Assembly (NCBI GenBank): GCA_001604275.1
Contig: LVBD01000011.1
Span: 1-64,000, forward strand
Length of the DNA: 64,000 nucleotides
Source of the DNA: Spirochaetales bacterium Spiro_02
GTDB taxonomy: Bacteria > Spirochaetota > Spirochaetia > Sphaerochaetales > Sphaerochaetaceae
Reading direction: 5' to 3'
The position numbers were made by a program, and so were the translations under genes. Shown in pieces: positions 41,549-51,123 of the stretch (its first letter is position 1; every line of letters begins with the position of its first letter). The notes under the pieces are model-generated. The model ran no database searches and was not told the DNA's origin. It saw only the letters and a program-made list of their open reading frames with translations.

Positions 41549-44500
41549 ATGGGTGACATCATGCGTCCAGTTCCGTTTGAGGAACTTTTTCATCGAATCG
41601 TATCGGAATTTCGTAATCACGGATCGATCTTCGGCATCGACGAAGCGCAGTTCTACAAGGATCGGGGCCGGCATAGCGTCAAAGTCTTCGGACAGACATG
41701 CTCCACTCCCTGCGGACCTGCCGCGGGCCCCCATACGCAGCTCGCCCAGAACATCGTCAGCAGCTATCTGGTCGGCGGGCGGTTCATGGAGCTGAAGACC
41801 GTCCAGAAGATGGATACGCTTGAGATCGACAAACCATGCATCGATGCCCGCGACGAGGGCTACAACGTCGAATGGTCCACCGAGTACACCCTGCCCAAAG
41901 CGTGGGACGAATATATCAAGGCGTGGATCATCCTCCATGTGCTCGAAGCGGCGATGAACGGCGGCAAGTTCGACAAGCCTTCGTTCATTTTCAACATGAG
42001 CGTCGGGTACGACCTGGACGGAATCAAGACCGAGAAGATGCAGGCATACATCGATTCCATGATCGACGCTACGAAGAATCCCCTGTTCGCCGAATACCTG
42101 GAGCAGACCGAAGCCTTGTTGGACGACGGGCTATTCGACAAAACGGCGTGGGAAGGCGTGGAAAAGAAGCTGAAGGGGATCACGAAGAAGATCAGCGCCA
42201 ATATCAGCCCGTCGGTGACGATCAGCACGATGCACGGCTGTCCTCCCCATGAGATCGAGGCGATCTGTACCTACATGCTCACCGTCAAGAAGCTCGATAC
42301 GTTCGTAAAGCTCAATCCGACGCTTCTTGGCTACGATGCGGTCCGCGACATCCTCGATGTGCTCGGCTACGACTATCTCGGCCTCAAGCGGGAAAGTTTC
42401 GAGCATGACCTGCAGTATCCCGATGCGGTGGCGATGCTCCATCGGCTGGTCGATCTTGCGAAACAGGAGGGCAGAGGATTCGGCGTCAAGCTGACCAACA
42501 CCCTCGGGTCGGTCAACGACCAGGGCGTGTTGCCCGGAGCCGAGATGTACATGTCCGGTCGGGCGCTCTTTCCCATCAGCACCAACGTCGCGGCGTTGCT
42601 GTCCAAGGAGTTCGACGGGAACCTGCCCATTTCCTACAGCGGCGGCGCCAATGCGTTCACCGTCGAAGATTTGTTCGCCACCGGAATCCGGCCGATCACG
42701 CTGGCCACCGACATGCTCAAGCCGGGCGGGTACACGAGGATGAAGCAGCTGGTCGAGCTGCTCGACAAGTCCTCGGCATGGAAGATGGAGAAGATCGACG
42801 TGGCCAAGATCGAGGCCCTCGCCCTCAAGGCGCGGACCAATCCTCCTACTCAGAAGGATTTCCGTGGATTCGACACGGCGAAAGTCGGTGGCGAACTGCC
42901 GTTGACCGACTGCTATGTCGCCCCCTGCGTGGTGGCCTGTCCGATCCATCAGGACGTACCCGAATATGTGCATCTCGTCGGGGAGGGCAAGTACGCCGAG
43001 GCGCTGGCCGTCATCTACGACAAAAACGCCCTGCCGAACATCACCGGGCATATCTGCGACCATCAGTGCCAGTACCACTGCACCCGTCTCGATTACGAGG
43101 GGGCGGTGCGAATCCGTGAGATGAAGAAGATCGCCGTGGAGAACGGCTACGCCGAATATGTGAAACAATGGGAGGCTCCCGGAGAGCCCGCCGACGTGAA
43201 GGCCGCTGTCGTCGGAGCCGGTCCCGCAGGACTGTCCGCCGCCTATTTCCTCGCCCGCGCCGGCTTCGATGTCTCCGTGTTCGAGCGTGAGGAGAACGCC
43301 GGCGGCGTCGTGCGCAACGTCATCCCCGGCTTCCGGATTCCGCAGGAAGCGATCGAAGGCGACGTGGAGTTCATCAAAGCCCATGGTGTCAAGTTCCGGT
43401 TCGGCGTCGGACACGAGGCCGTGACGGTCGACGCGCTTCGCAAAGCCGGGTTCGACTACCTCTTCTACGCCGTCGGCAGCGAGAAGGACAACGAGATTCC
43501 GCTGCAAGGGGACAGGAGCCGCGTCATGGAGGCCCTAGGGTTCCTCGGCGCGTACCGCAACGATCCTTCGCTGGTCACCCTGGGCCGCCAGGTCGTGGTC
43601 GTCGGCGGAGGCAACACCGCCATGGACAGCGCTCGAGCTGCCAAACGGGTTCCCGGAGTGGAAAGCGTGACGGTCCTGTACCGCCGTACCGAAAAAGAGA
43701 TGCCTGCGGACCGCGAAGAGTATGAGCTGGCGATGAAGGAAGGGATCTCGTTCGTATTCCTGTCCAATCCCGAAGCGTATGACGGAGAAGGGACGCTCAC
43801 CGTCCGCAAGATGACGTTGGGGGAACCGGATGCCTCGGGACGAAGGCGCCCCGTCGAATCTGACGAGACGTTCGCTCTCCATGCCGACGCCATGATCACC
43901 GCCATCGGCGAACATCCCGATTCCCAGGCGCTGAACTGGTACGGGGTTCCCGTCGATGCCAAGGGGTGGCCTCAGGTCGATCCCCGGACACTCGAGACGA
44001 AAGTCGAAGGCGTCTATGCGATCGGCGATGTCCAAAGCGGCCCGTCCACCGTCGTGCGGTGCATCGCCAGCGCCCGTACCGCCGTCGAAGCCGCCATCGA
44101 CAAGGAGCTTGAAGACGATGGGGACGACGACTGCTGTTGCGACGAGGACGACTGCCATTGCCACGACCATGGCGATGCATGCGACTGCGGCTGCCATGAC
44201 GAGGATGACGACGAGCAGGATGAGACCGATGAGGACGCAGACATCGAGGACCTGACGGAAGCGGAGAACGAGTTCTTCGCCGAGATCCGGGAGAAGAAGG
44301 AGCGAATCCTTCCTTCGGTTTCGTCCGAGGATATCAGGAAATTCGCAAAAACCGAAGCAAAACGGTGCATCGAGTGCTCGTATCTGTGCAACAAGTGCGT
44401 CGAAGTCTGTCCGAACCGGGCGAACGTGGCCGTGGACATGCGCAACAGCGGGCTGTTCGACAACCCGTATCAGATTCTCCACATCGACGCATACTGCAAC

Positions 44501-44779
44501 GAATGCGGCAACTGCGCTACGTTCTGCCCGTGGGCTGGCGGTCCGTATCTGAAGAAGCTGACGCTGTTCAACCGGATGGACGATTTCGAGAACTCCACGA
44601 ATCAGGGCTTCTATGTCGACGGCGACCAGGTAACGATCCGGTATGCCGGAAAGACCGTCGTCTGTACGATGGACGGCAACGGAAATCTGCTGGGTGAAAT
44701 CCCGAGCGAGGAAGTCGGAGCGATCATCGAGGAAGTGTTCAATTCCTACGGGTACCTGCTGGGAAGCGTCGGAGAATGA
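41549..44779 (+). CDS. ygfK: YgfK-type iron-sulfur flavoprotein (putative selenate reductase subunit), 1076 aa
   Basis: The domain order is an N-terminal dihydropyrimidine-dehydrogenase-like TIM barrel with CSTPCGPAAGPHTQLAQN, a cysteine-rich linker (CYVAPCVVACPIHQDVPEY near residue 455; HICDHQCQYHC near 500), FAD and NADPH Rossmann domains (GAGPAGLSAAYFLARAG near 554; VVVVGGGNTAMDSARA near 683) and a C-terminal ferredoxin pair (CIECSYLCNKCVEVCPNR; CNECGNCATFCPW). YgfK is thought to pass electrons in selenium-linked purine metabolism. Residues about 852-895 form an extra Asp/Cys/His-rich stretch with CCCDEDDCHCHDHGDACDCG. The start follows AAGGAG by five bases. ssnA follows 32 bases later. 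Confidence 0.92.
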   Translation: MGDIMRPVPFEELFHRIVSEFRNHGSIFGIDEAQFYKDRGRHSVKVFGQTCSTPCGPAAGPHTQLAQNIVSSYLVGGRFMELKTVQKMDTLEIDKPCIDARDEGYNVEWSTEYTLPKAWDEYIKAWIILHVLEAAMNGGKFDKPSFIFNMSVGYDLDGIKTEKMQAYIDSMIDATKNPLFAEYLEQTEALLDDGLFDKTAWEGVEKKLKGITKKISANISPSVTISTMHGCPPHEIEAICTYMLTVKKLDTFVKLNPTLLGYDAVRDILDVLGYDYLGLKRESFEHDLQYPDAVAMLHRLVDLAKQEGRGFGVKLTNTLGSVNDQGVLPGAEMYMSGRALFPISTNVAALLSKEFDGNLPISYSGGANAFTVEDLFATGIRPITLATDMLKPGGYTRMKQLVELLDKSSAWKMEKIDVAKIEALALKARTNPPTQKDFRGFDTAKVGGELPLTDCYVAPCVVACPIHQDVPEYVHLVGEGKYAEALAVIYDKNALPNITGHICDHQCQYHCTRLDYEGAVRIREMKKIAVENGYAEYVKQWEAPGEPADVKAAVVGAGPAGLSAAYFLARAGFDVSVFEREENAGGVVRNVIPGFRIPQEAIEGDVEFIKAHGVKFRFGVGHEAVTVDALRKAGFDYLFYAVGSEKDNEIPLQGDRSRVMEALGFLGAYRNDPSLVTLGRQVVVVGGGNTAMDSARAAKRVPGVESVTVLYRRTEKEMPADREEYELAMKEGISFVFLSNPEAYDGEGTLTVRKMTLGEPDASGRRRPVESDETFALHADAMITAIGEHPDSQALNWYGVPVDAKGWPQVDPRTLETKVEGVYAIGDVQSGPSTVVRCIASARTAVEAAIDKELEDDGDDDCCCDEDDCHCHDHGDACDCGCHDEDDDEQDETDEDADIEDLTEAENEFFAEIREKKERILPSVSSEDIRKFAKTEAKRCIECSYLCNKCVEVCPNRANVAVDMRNSGLFDNPYQILHIDAYCNECGNCATFCPWAGGPYLKKLTLFNRMDDFENSTNQGFYVDGDQVTIRYAGKTVVCTMDGNGNLLGEIPSEEVGAIIEEVFNSYGYLLGSVGE

Positions 44780-44811
44780 TTCATCGATAGAGAACCAAGG
44801 AGGAAGGTGCG

Positions 44812-46152
44812 ATGGCAGTCATAGTGATCAAGAACGCGCGCGTCATGCAGACGATGCCCCCGTTCCAGGTCGAGGAAGGGATGGACATCGTCATCCAGGA
44901 CGATGTCATCAAGGCCGTGGGAAGCGGTGCCGCCAGCGGCGTCGAGGCCGACAAGGTCATCGACGGAACCGGACGGACCGTCATTCCCGGCAACGTATGC
45001 GGGCATCATCACTACTATTCGGGGCTGTCGCGGGGGATGCTCATCAGCGCCGGGCCGCAGAACGACTTCATCCAAGTCCTGAAGGAGTGGTGGTGGCGTC
45101 TCGACAGGGGCTTGGACGAAGAAGCCTGCTATTATTCGAGCCTGATCTGCTCGCTCGATGCGATCGCCGCGGGCACCACCTGCTGCATCGACCACCATGC
45201 GAGCCCGTCGTACATCAAGGGGTCGCTGGGGACCATAGCCAAAGGAATGCGGGATATCGGCGTGCGCGGCATGACCTGCTACGAGGTGACCGACCGCAAC
45301 CGCGGCATGGCCGAGGTCGAGGAAGGAGTACGGGAGAACATCGAGTTCGCCCGGAGCATCGACGCCGAGCGGAAGTCGGGCAGGAAGCCGCTGGTCGAAG
45401 CGATGATCGGCGGCCACGCCCCGTTCACGATTCCCGACGAAGGGCTTGCCCTGATGAAGGCCGCCTGCGATGAAACGAACCGGGGCATGCATCTGCATGT
45501 GGCCGAGGACAAGTACGATGTCGTATGGTCCCACCATATGCATGGAATGGACATCGTCGACCGGCTCGACAAATATGGACTGCTTTCCGACAAGACGCTG
45601 CTGGTCCATGGACTGTGGCTGAACCATCATGAAGCCGAAGTGATCAACGAACGGGGATGTTTCTTCGCCCACAACGGTCGGAGCAACATGAACAACCATG
45701 TCGGCTACTGCCAGGAGATCCGATCGGTCGACAACCTGATCATCGGGACCGATGGCTGCGGCGGGAACATGTTCGAGGAACTGAAGATCGCATTCTTCAA
45801 GCATAAGGACGAGGGCGGACCGTGGTGGCCGGCCGACTATGTCGCGGCGATGGCGCGAGGCAACAAGCTGGTGGAGAAGTACTTCGAGGGGAGCTTCGGG
45901 CGCGTGGCGCCCGGTTACAAGGCCGATCTGGCCATCCTCGACTACCACAGCCCGACCCCGCTGGTAGCCGACAACTGCGCAGGTCATTTCGTCTGGGGCA
46001 TGAGTTCCAACTGCGTCGAGAGCGTGCTTGTGGACGGCAAGCTGGTCATGGAGAACCGGACGTTCCCCGGCATCGACGTGCAGGATATCTACGCACGGGC
46101 GTCGAAAGTCGCCCAACGGGTCTGGAAGGTCGTCGACAAGATCGCTCCATAG
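44812..46152 (+). CDS. ssnA: SsnA family amidohydrolase, 446 aa
   Basis: A metal-dependent deaminase/hydrolase of the TrzN/GuaD group. The metal ligands are visible in VCGHHHYYSGLSRG, GGHAPFTI, HLHVAEDKYD, LLVHGLW and GTDGCGGNMFEE. SsnA is consistently linked with YgfK and the selenium-dependent hydroxylases, and in purine-using anaerobes it is thought to act on an oxidised purine or ring product. The exact substrate is not settled. The ribosome site AAGGAGGAAGG precedes the ATG. It is the second gene of the ygfK operon. Confidence 0.92.
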   Translation: MAVIVIKNARVMQTMPPFQVEEGMDIVIQDDVIKAVGSGAASGVEADKVIDGTGRTVIPGNVCGHHHYYSGLSRGMLISAGPQNDFIQVLKEWWWRLDRGLDEEACYYSSLICSLDAIAAGTTCCIDHHASPSYIKGSLGTIAKGMRDIGVRGMTCYEVTDRNRGMAEVEEGVRENIEFARSIDAERKSGRKPLVEAMIGGHAPFTIPDEGLALMKAACDETNRGMHLHVAEDKYDVVWSHHMHGMDIVDRLDKYGLLSDKTLLVHGLWLNHHEAEVINERGCFFAHNGRSNMNNHVGYCQEIRSVDNLIIGTDGCGGNMFEELKIAFFKHKDEGGPWWPADYVAAMARGNKLVEKYFEGSFGRVAPGYKADLAILDYHSPTPLVADNCAGHFVWGMSSNCVESVLVDGKLVMENRTFPGIDVQDIYARASKVAQRVWKVVDKIAP

Positions 46153-46312
46153 GAGACCGGGAACTGGGGACTGTTATCGTTTCCGTCTTCGGCGGAGTGT
46201 TTGTCAAACGTGTATTGCCGTTGTTCGGAAATGTCTGGAGATGATGGTTGTCGTGACGGGTGTGCTCCGGTTCGGAGACTCCCGCACGAATCGATACGGT
46301 GAGAACGAATTG

Positions 46313-46334
46313 GGGAAGGGGATGTCCTTCCCCG
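46313..46334 (+). promoter_or_regulatory. Hairpin before the ygeY ribosome site
   Basis: GGGGAAGG (46313-46320) pairs with CCTTCCCC (46327-46334) just before AAGGGAG and the ygeY ATG. It could tune translation or protect a processed 3' message. The 195-base gap 46153-46347 holds no other gene. Confidence 0.35.
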
Positions 46335-46347
46335 CAAGGGAGAACAT

Positions 46348-47568
46348 ATGAGCATTCAGGAACAGATCAGGGCGAAGGCCGCGGAATACCGCGACTATAC
46401 GGCGCAGAACCTTTCGAAGCTGGTGCAGACCAAGAGCTACAGCAGTCAGGAGGAGAATGTCTGTCGCCTCATCGTCAAGCTCTGCCAGGAAGCCGGATTC
46501 GATGAAGTCTACATCGACGGTCTGGGCAGCGTGATCGGAAGAGTGGGCAACGGACCGAAGAAACTCGCGTTCGACGCCCATATCGACACCGTCGAAGTCG
46601 GCAACCTCGCCAACTGGAAATTCGACCCGTTCAGCGGGGAGATCAAGGACGGAAAGGTACTGGGGCGCGGATCCTCCGACCAAAAGGGCGGCGCCGCATC
46701 CATGATCACCGCCGGCCGGATCCTCAAGGATCTTGGCTATGGCGGGCAGTATACGGTCTACTTCACCTTCACCGTCATGGAAGAGGACTGCGACGGCATG
46801 TGCTGGAAGTATTTGATCGAGGAAGAAGGCTTCAAGCCCGATCTGGTCGTCTCGACAGAACCGACCAGCTGCCGGCTGTATCGCGGACATCGGGGACGAA
46901 TGGAGATCAGGATCATCCTTCGAGGCATTTCCTGCCATGGTTCCGCTCCCGAACGTGGGGTGAGCGCCGCATACAAGGCCGCACGCGCTGCGTTGGCGAT
47001 CGAACAGTTGAACGCCGACCTGCAGCCGGACGAAGACAATTTCCTCGGAAAGGGAACGATCACCGTCAGCCAGATGGAAGTCAAGGGCCCGTCCCAGTGC
47101 GCGGTGGCCGACTATGCCATGATCTACTGCGACCGCCGCCTCACATGGGGCGAGGATGCCGATCTCGCCATCAGCCAGGTTCGTGAATACGTGGCCAAGG
47201 CGACCGGCGACGCACCGGATTCCTTTGTCGTCGAGATGCCCAACTACGAGAAGATCGGCTGGACGAAGAAGCCGTATTCCCAGGAACTCTACTTCCCGAC
47301 ATGGAAGCTTCCCGCCGACCATCCGCTGGTGCAGTCCGGGGTGGAGGATCACAAGGCGCTTTTCGGCAAGGATCCTGTGGTCGACAAATGGACGTTCTCG
47401 ACGAACCTCGTGGCGACCACCGGCCGGCACAAGATTCCCGCCATCGGGTTCGGCCCTGGCGACGAAGCGCAGGCCCACGCTCCCAACGAGATCAACCGGG
47501 TCGACGACCTGGAGATCTGCGCGGCATTCTATGCGATGCTGCCGTATTCGCTGGAAGCGCACAAATAA
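46348..47568 (+). CDS. ygeY: YgeY family M20 hydrolase, 406 aa
   Basis: The dinuclear zinc M20 fold is shown by FDAHIDTVEVG, GRGSSDQKGGAASMI, VMEEDCDGMC and EPTSCRLYRGHRG, with a dimerisation domain in the middle (FHGSAPERG appears as CHGSAPERGVSAAYKA). The family splits amide or carbamoyl bonds of peptides or ureido compounds. YgeY belongs to the selenium-linked purine cluster, where it is thought to process a ring-opened ureido or amino-acid product. Length matches E. coli YgeY. It is preceded by a small hairpin and followed by a terminator. Confidence 0.92.
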   Translation: MSIQEQIRAKAAEYRDYTAQNLSKLVQTKSYSSQEENVCRLIVKLCQEAGFDEVYIDGLGSVIGRVGNGPKKLAFDAHIDTVEVGNLANWKFDPFSGEIKDGKVLGRGSSDQKGGAASMITAGRILKDLGYGGQYTVYFTFTVMEEDCDGMCWKYLIEEEGFKPDLVVSTEPTSCRLYRGHRGRMEIRIILRGISCHGSAPERGVSAAYKAARAALAIEQLNADLQPDEDNFLGKGTITVSQMEVKGPSQCAVADYAMIYCDRRLTWGEDADLAISQVREYVAKATGDAPDSFVVEMPNYEKIGWTKKPYSQELYFPTWKLPADHPLVQSGVEDHKALFGKDPVVDKWTFSTNLVATTGRHKIPAIGFGPGDEAQAHAPNEINRVDDLEICAAFYAMLPYSLEAHK

Positions 47569-47597
47569 TCGTCCGTTCGTGGACGAGCGGATCTGGA

Positions 47598-47636
47598 CGG
47601 ACTGGGGCCGAGGGATGACCGAAGCCCCAGTTCTTA
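47598..47636 (+). terminator. Terminator after ygeY
   Basis: ACTGGGGC (47601-47608) pairs with GCCCCAGT (47624-47631), followed by TCTTACG. The rest of the 326-base gap to xdhA (47637-47894) is AT-rich and holds TATAAT and TATTAT boxes that may be promoters, without a convincing -35 partner. Confidence 0.55.
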
Positions 47637-47894
47637 CGTTCGGACATACATTGTTTTTGTAGAAATATAATGGAAGCGCCATGTCGTATGCGCTTTCGGT
47701 GGAGATTTCTCCACCATGGATGGGACAGGGGGAAGAGGCGGTATCGAAAATAATTCTGGCTGTTTCTGGACGATGCGAGGAAATTCTATGATATTATCCA
47801 TATGGGCACAGCGGAAGATGTGCAGGATGGTTTTCCTTTTGACCGGAAACGTCGGATTCGTTTCGGGACCGGCGATGAACGTGGAGGCAATGAT

Positions 47895-50225
47895 ATGGCG
47901 GTAACGCATGATACGCATAGTGGAAACAGAAAGATCATCGGCTCATCGGTCGACAGGGTCGACGCCAGGGCGAAGGTGACGGGAAGCGCCGCCTATGCCG
48001 AGGATCTGATGCCGGAAAAGTATCTGACCGCAATGGTGCTGCACAGTACCGTGGCGCATGCGAACGTAGTGAAGATCGATATTTCGAAGGCGCTTGAAGT
48101 CAAAGGGGTCGTGGACATCGTGACATGCTTCGACGTGCCCGATCTCCCGTTCCCTACCGCCGGACATCCGTGGTCGACCGAAAAGAAACACCAGGATATC
48201 GCAGACCGCCTGTTGCTGAACAGGCATGTGCGCTTCTACGGCGATGACATCGCCGCCGTCGTCGCCGAGAACGACATCGCCTGCAAGCATGCGCTCAAGC
48301 TGATCGAAGTGGAGTACGAGGAACTTCCCCATGTATTCGACGCACAGGAGGCGGCTCAGGATGGAGCGCCGCTCATCCATCCGGAACGGACGGATACCAA
48401 CGTGCTCGTCCATTCGTCCTACGATGTCGGCGACTACGACGAGGCGATCAAGGAACCGGGACTCGTGAAGATCGAGCGGAACTATCAGACGCCGATCGTC
48501 CAGCATTGCCATATCGAGGGGGTCAACAGCTTCGCCTATGAGGAGCAGGGAAAGATGGTCTGCGTCAGCTCGACGCAGATACCCCACATCGTACGGCGGG
48601 TCTGTTCCCAGGCTACCGGACTTCCGATGGGCGACATCCGCATCATCAAGCCGTATATCGGCGGTGGATTCGGCAACAAGCAGGACGTGCTGACCGAACC
48701 GTTGAACATCTTCCTGTCCAAGCGGCTAGGGGGGCGGTGCGTCAAGCTGTTCTATACCCGTGAGGAAGTGTTCGTTTCCACGAGAGTCCGTCATGCCATG
48801 AACTTCCGTCTGACTTCCTGGGTGAGGAAGGACGGTACGTTCGCGGCGCGGAAAGTTCTGGTCTATTCCAACCAAGGTGCGTACGCCTCCCATGCCCACG
48901 CCCTCGCCGCCAACGCAGTCAACGCCTACCGCATGATGTACCCCTATTCCGCGATCCACGGGGACGCCTACACGGTGTACACCAATCTGCCCACCGCAGG
49001 GGCGATGCGTGCCTACGGAATCCCGCAGATCGGATTCGCCCTCGAGTCCCATATCGACGATATCTGCGACGAAATGGGCTTCGACAGGATCGAGTTCCGA
49101 CTGAAGAACATGATGAAGATCGGCTACCGCGATCCGCAGACCACTATTACCTGTCACTCGACCGGGCTTGCGGAATGTATCCGCAAGGGGGCCGAGTTCT
49201 CCGATTTCCTCCGGAAGCAGAAAACCTACGGAAAGGGACAGACCGGCCCTGTCAGGCGAGGCATCGGCATGGGCATTTTCTGTTACAAGACCGGTGTGTA
49301 TCCGATCAGTCTGGAGACCAGCGCATGTCGCATGGTCCTCAACCAGGACGGTTCGATCCAGCTGCAGATGGGTGCGACCGAGATCGGACAAGGCGCCGAC
49401 ACCGTGTTCGCGCAGATGGCCGCCGAGGAGCTTGGCTTCTCGTTCAACCGCGTCCATATCCTCAGCACGCAGGATACCGACGTCACCCCGTTCGATACCG
49501 GCGCCTACGCCTCCCGGCAGACCTACGTGTCCGGCATGGCGGTCAAGAAGACCGCCCGGAAGATGAAATCCGAAATCCTTGCCTATGCGTCGACGATGAT
49601 CCATAAGGATCCGGGAGATCTGGACATCGAGGACGATATGGTCGTCCATGTCGGTTCCAGGGAGCCGCTCATCGCTGTCTCCGAGGTGGCGATGGAAGCC
49701 TGCTATTCGCTGACCAATTCAAAGCACATCGCCGCGGAAGAGACGCATCATTGCACGGACAACACGTATTCGTTCGGAGTCTGCTTCGCCGAAGTCGAGG
49801 TCGACATTCCTATGGCGCAGATTCAGGTGCTGAACATCGTCAACGTACATGACAGCGGAACGATCATCAACACGAAGACGGCGTCAGGCCAGGTCCACGG
49901 CGGTATGAGCATGGGGCTCGGATATGCGTTGTCGGAACGGATCATCATCGACGAGAAGACGGGAAGGGTGCTGAACAACAACCTGCTCGACTACAAGCTG
50001 ATGACCAGCATGGATACTCCCGAACTGCACGATCTGTTCGTAGAGACCGACGATCCTACGGGACCGTTCGGCAACAAATCGCTGGGCGAGCCGCCGGTGA
50101 TTCCCGTGGCTCCTGCGATCCGCAATGCGGTGAAGAACGCCACCGGAGTAGCCATCGATGCCAACCCGCTGTATCCGGAGCGCCTGTTCCATGCATTCAA
50201 GGAAGCCGGACTGATCGGCGAGTGA
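47895..50225 (+). CDS. xdhA: Xanthine dehydrogenase, molybdenum-binding subunit, 776 aa
   Basis: This is a molybdopterin hydroxylase large subunit. It shows SVDRVDARAKVTGSAAYAEDL, the substrate-domain VLHSTVAHANV, the molybdopterin segments PYIGGGFGNKQD and GAMRAYGIPQ, TEIGQGADTVFAQMAAEEL and the C-terminal Glu region GNKSLGEPPVIPVAPAIRNA (proton-abstracting Glu in GEPP). It hydroxylates purines such as hypoxanthine or xanthine using water. FAD and iron-sulfur partners follow as xdhB and xdhC, the E. coli order. The start at 47895 is set by GGAGG seven bases upstream. Confidence 0.93.
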   Translation: MAVTHDTHSGNRKIIGSSVDRVDARAKVTGSAAYAEDLMPEKYLTAMVLHSTVAHANVVKIDISKALEVKGVVDIVTCFDVPDLPFPTAGHPWSTEKKHQDIADRLLLNRHVRFYGDDIAAVVAENDIACKHALKLIEVEYEELPHVFDAQEAAQDGAPLIHPERTDTNVLVHSSYDVGDYDEAIKEPGLVKIERNYQTPIVQHCHIEGVNSFAYEEQGKMVCVSSTQIPHIVRRVCSQATGLPMGDIRIIKPYIGGGFGNKQDVLTEPLNIFLSKRLGGRCVKLFYTREEVFVSTRVRHAMNFRLTSWVRKDGTFAARKVLVYSNQGAYASHAHALAANAVNAYRMMYPYSAIHGDAYTVYTNLPTAGAMRAYGIPQIGFALESHIDDICDEMGFDRIEFRLKNMMKIGYRDPQTTITCHSTGLAECIRKGAEFSDFLRKQKTYGKGQTGPVRRGIGMGIFCYKTGVYPISLETSACRMVLNQDGSIQLQMGATEIGQGADTVFAQMAAEELGFSFNRVHILSTQDTDVTPFDTGAYASRQTYVSGMAVKKTARKMKSEILAYASTMIHKDPGDLDIEDDMVVHVGSREPLIAVSEVAMEACYSLTNSKHIAAEETHHCTDNTYSFGVCFAEVEVDIPMAQIQVLNIVNVHDSGTIINTKTASGQVHGGMSMGLGYALSERIIIDEKTGRVLNNNLLDYKLMTSMDTPELHDLFVETDDPTGPFGNKSLGEPPVIPVAPAIRNAVKNATGVAIDANPLYPERLFHAFKEAGLIGE

Positions 50226-50241
50226 TCGAGGAGAACACAAA

Positions 50242-51123
50242 ATGTATGATGTAAACAATATCTATGAAGCGTTCAGCATCGAAGAAGCGGTCCGACTCAA
50301 GGTCGAACACCCCGATGCGAAGATTATCGCGGGAGGTTCCGACGTCCTGATCCAGATCAGGGAAGGCAAACTTGCCGGAGTGGATCTCATCTCGATCCAG
50401 ATGATCGACGAACTGAGGGGAGTATCCATGCTGCCTGACGGGAGCATCCTGATCAAGCCGCTGACTTCGTTCTATGAAGTGACGTACAACGAGATCATCG
50501 AACGATATCTTCCGACGCTCGGGTACGCCGTGGATCAGGTGGGGGGACCGCAGATCCGGAACATCGGTACGATCGGAGGAAACATCTGCAACGGAGTGAC
50601 GAGCGCCGATTCGGCCGCTACGCTCAAAGCATACGATGCCGTGCTAAAGATCACCGGCCCCGATGGGAAGCGGACCATGCCGTATCTCGACTTCAGTCTC
50701 GGAGTGGGCAAGGTCGACCTGCGGGAAGGGGAAATCCTGACCGGCATCATCGTTCCGAAGGAGAGCTATGAACGGACATACGGGCACTACATCAAGTACG
50801 CCATGCGCAAGGCCATGGACATCGCGACGATGAGCTGCTCGGCGAACGTCAGACTCTCGAAGGATCTGAAGACCGTAGATCGGTTCAGGATAGCCTTCGG
50901 TGTCGCGGCTCCGGTCCCTACGCGCGCAGTTTCCGCCGAAGCCGCGGTACAGGGCATGCCTGTCGGCGAAGCCCTGCTGGATACGGTATCGAAGGCGGTC
51001 CTCCAGGATCTGAACCCCCGTTCAAGCTGGCGCGCCGGCAAGGAATTCAGACTGCAGCTCATCAAGGAGATGGCCCGGCGTTGCACGAAAGAAGCCATTA
51101 CGAAGGCAGGAGGGAAAATCTGA
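50242..51123 (+). CDS. xdhB: Xanthine dehydrogenase, FAD-binding subunit, 293 aa
   Basis: The FAD-binding-5 fold is marked by IIAGGSDVLIQIREGKL and GGPQIRNIGTIGGNICNGVTSADS (cited in part), the two flavin-binding stretches of the xanthine dehydrogenase medium subunit. It accepts electrons from the iron-sulfur subunit. GAGGAG precedes the ATG. The stop and the xdhC start share one base (TGATG), so translation is coupled. Confidence 0.93.
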   Translation: MYDVNNIYEAFSIEEAVRLKVEHPDAKIIAGGSDVLIQIREGKLAGVDLISIQMIDELRGVSMLPDGSILIKPLTSFYEVTYNEIIERYLPTLGYAVDQVGGPQIRNIGTIGGNICNGVTSADSAATLKAYDAVLKITGPDGKRTMPYLDFSLGVGKVDLREGEILTGIIVPKESYERTYGHYIKYAMRKAMDIATMSCSANVRLSKDLKTVDRFRIAFGVAAPVPTRAVSAEAAVQGMPVGEALLDTVSKAVLQDLNPRSSWRAGKEFRLQLIKEMARRCTKEAITKAGGKI

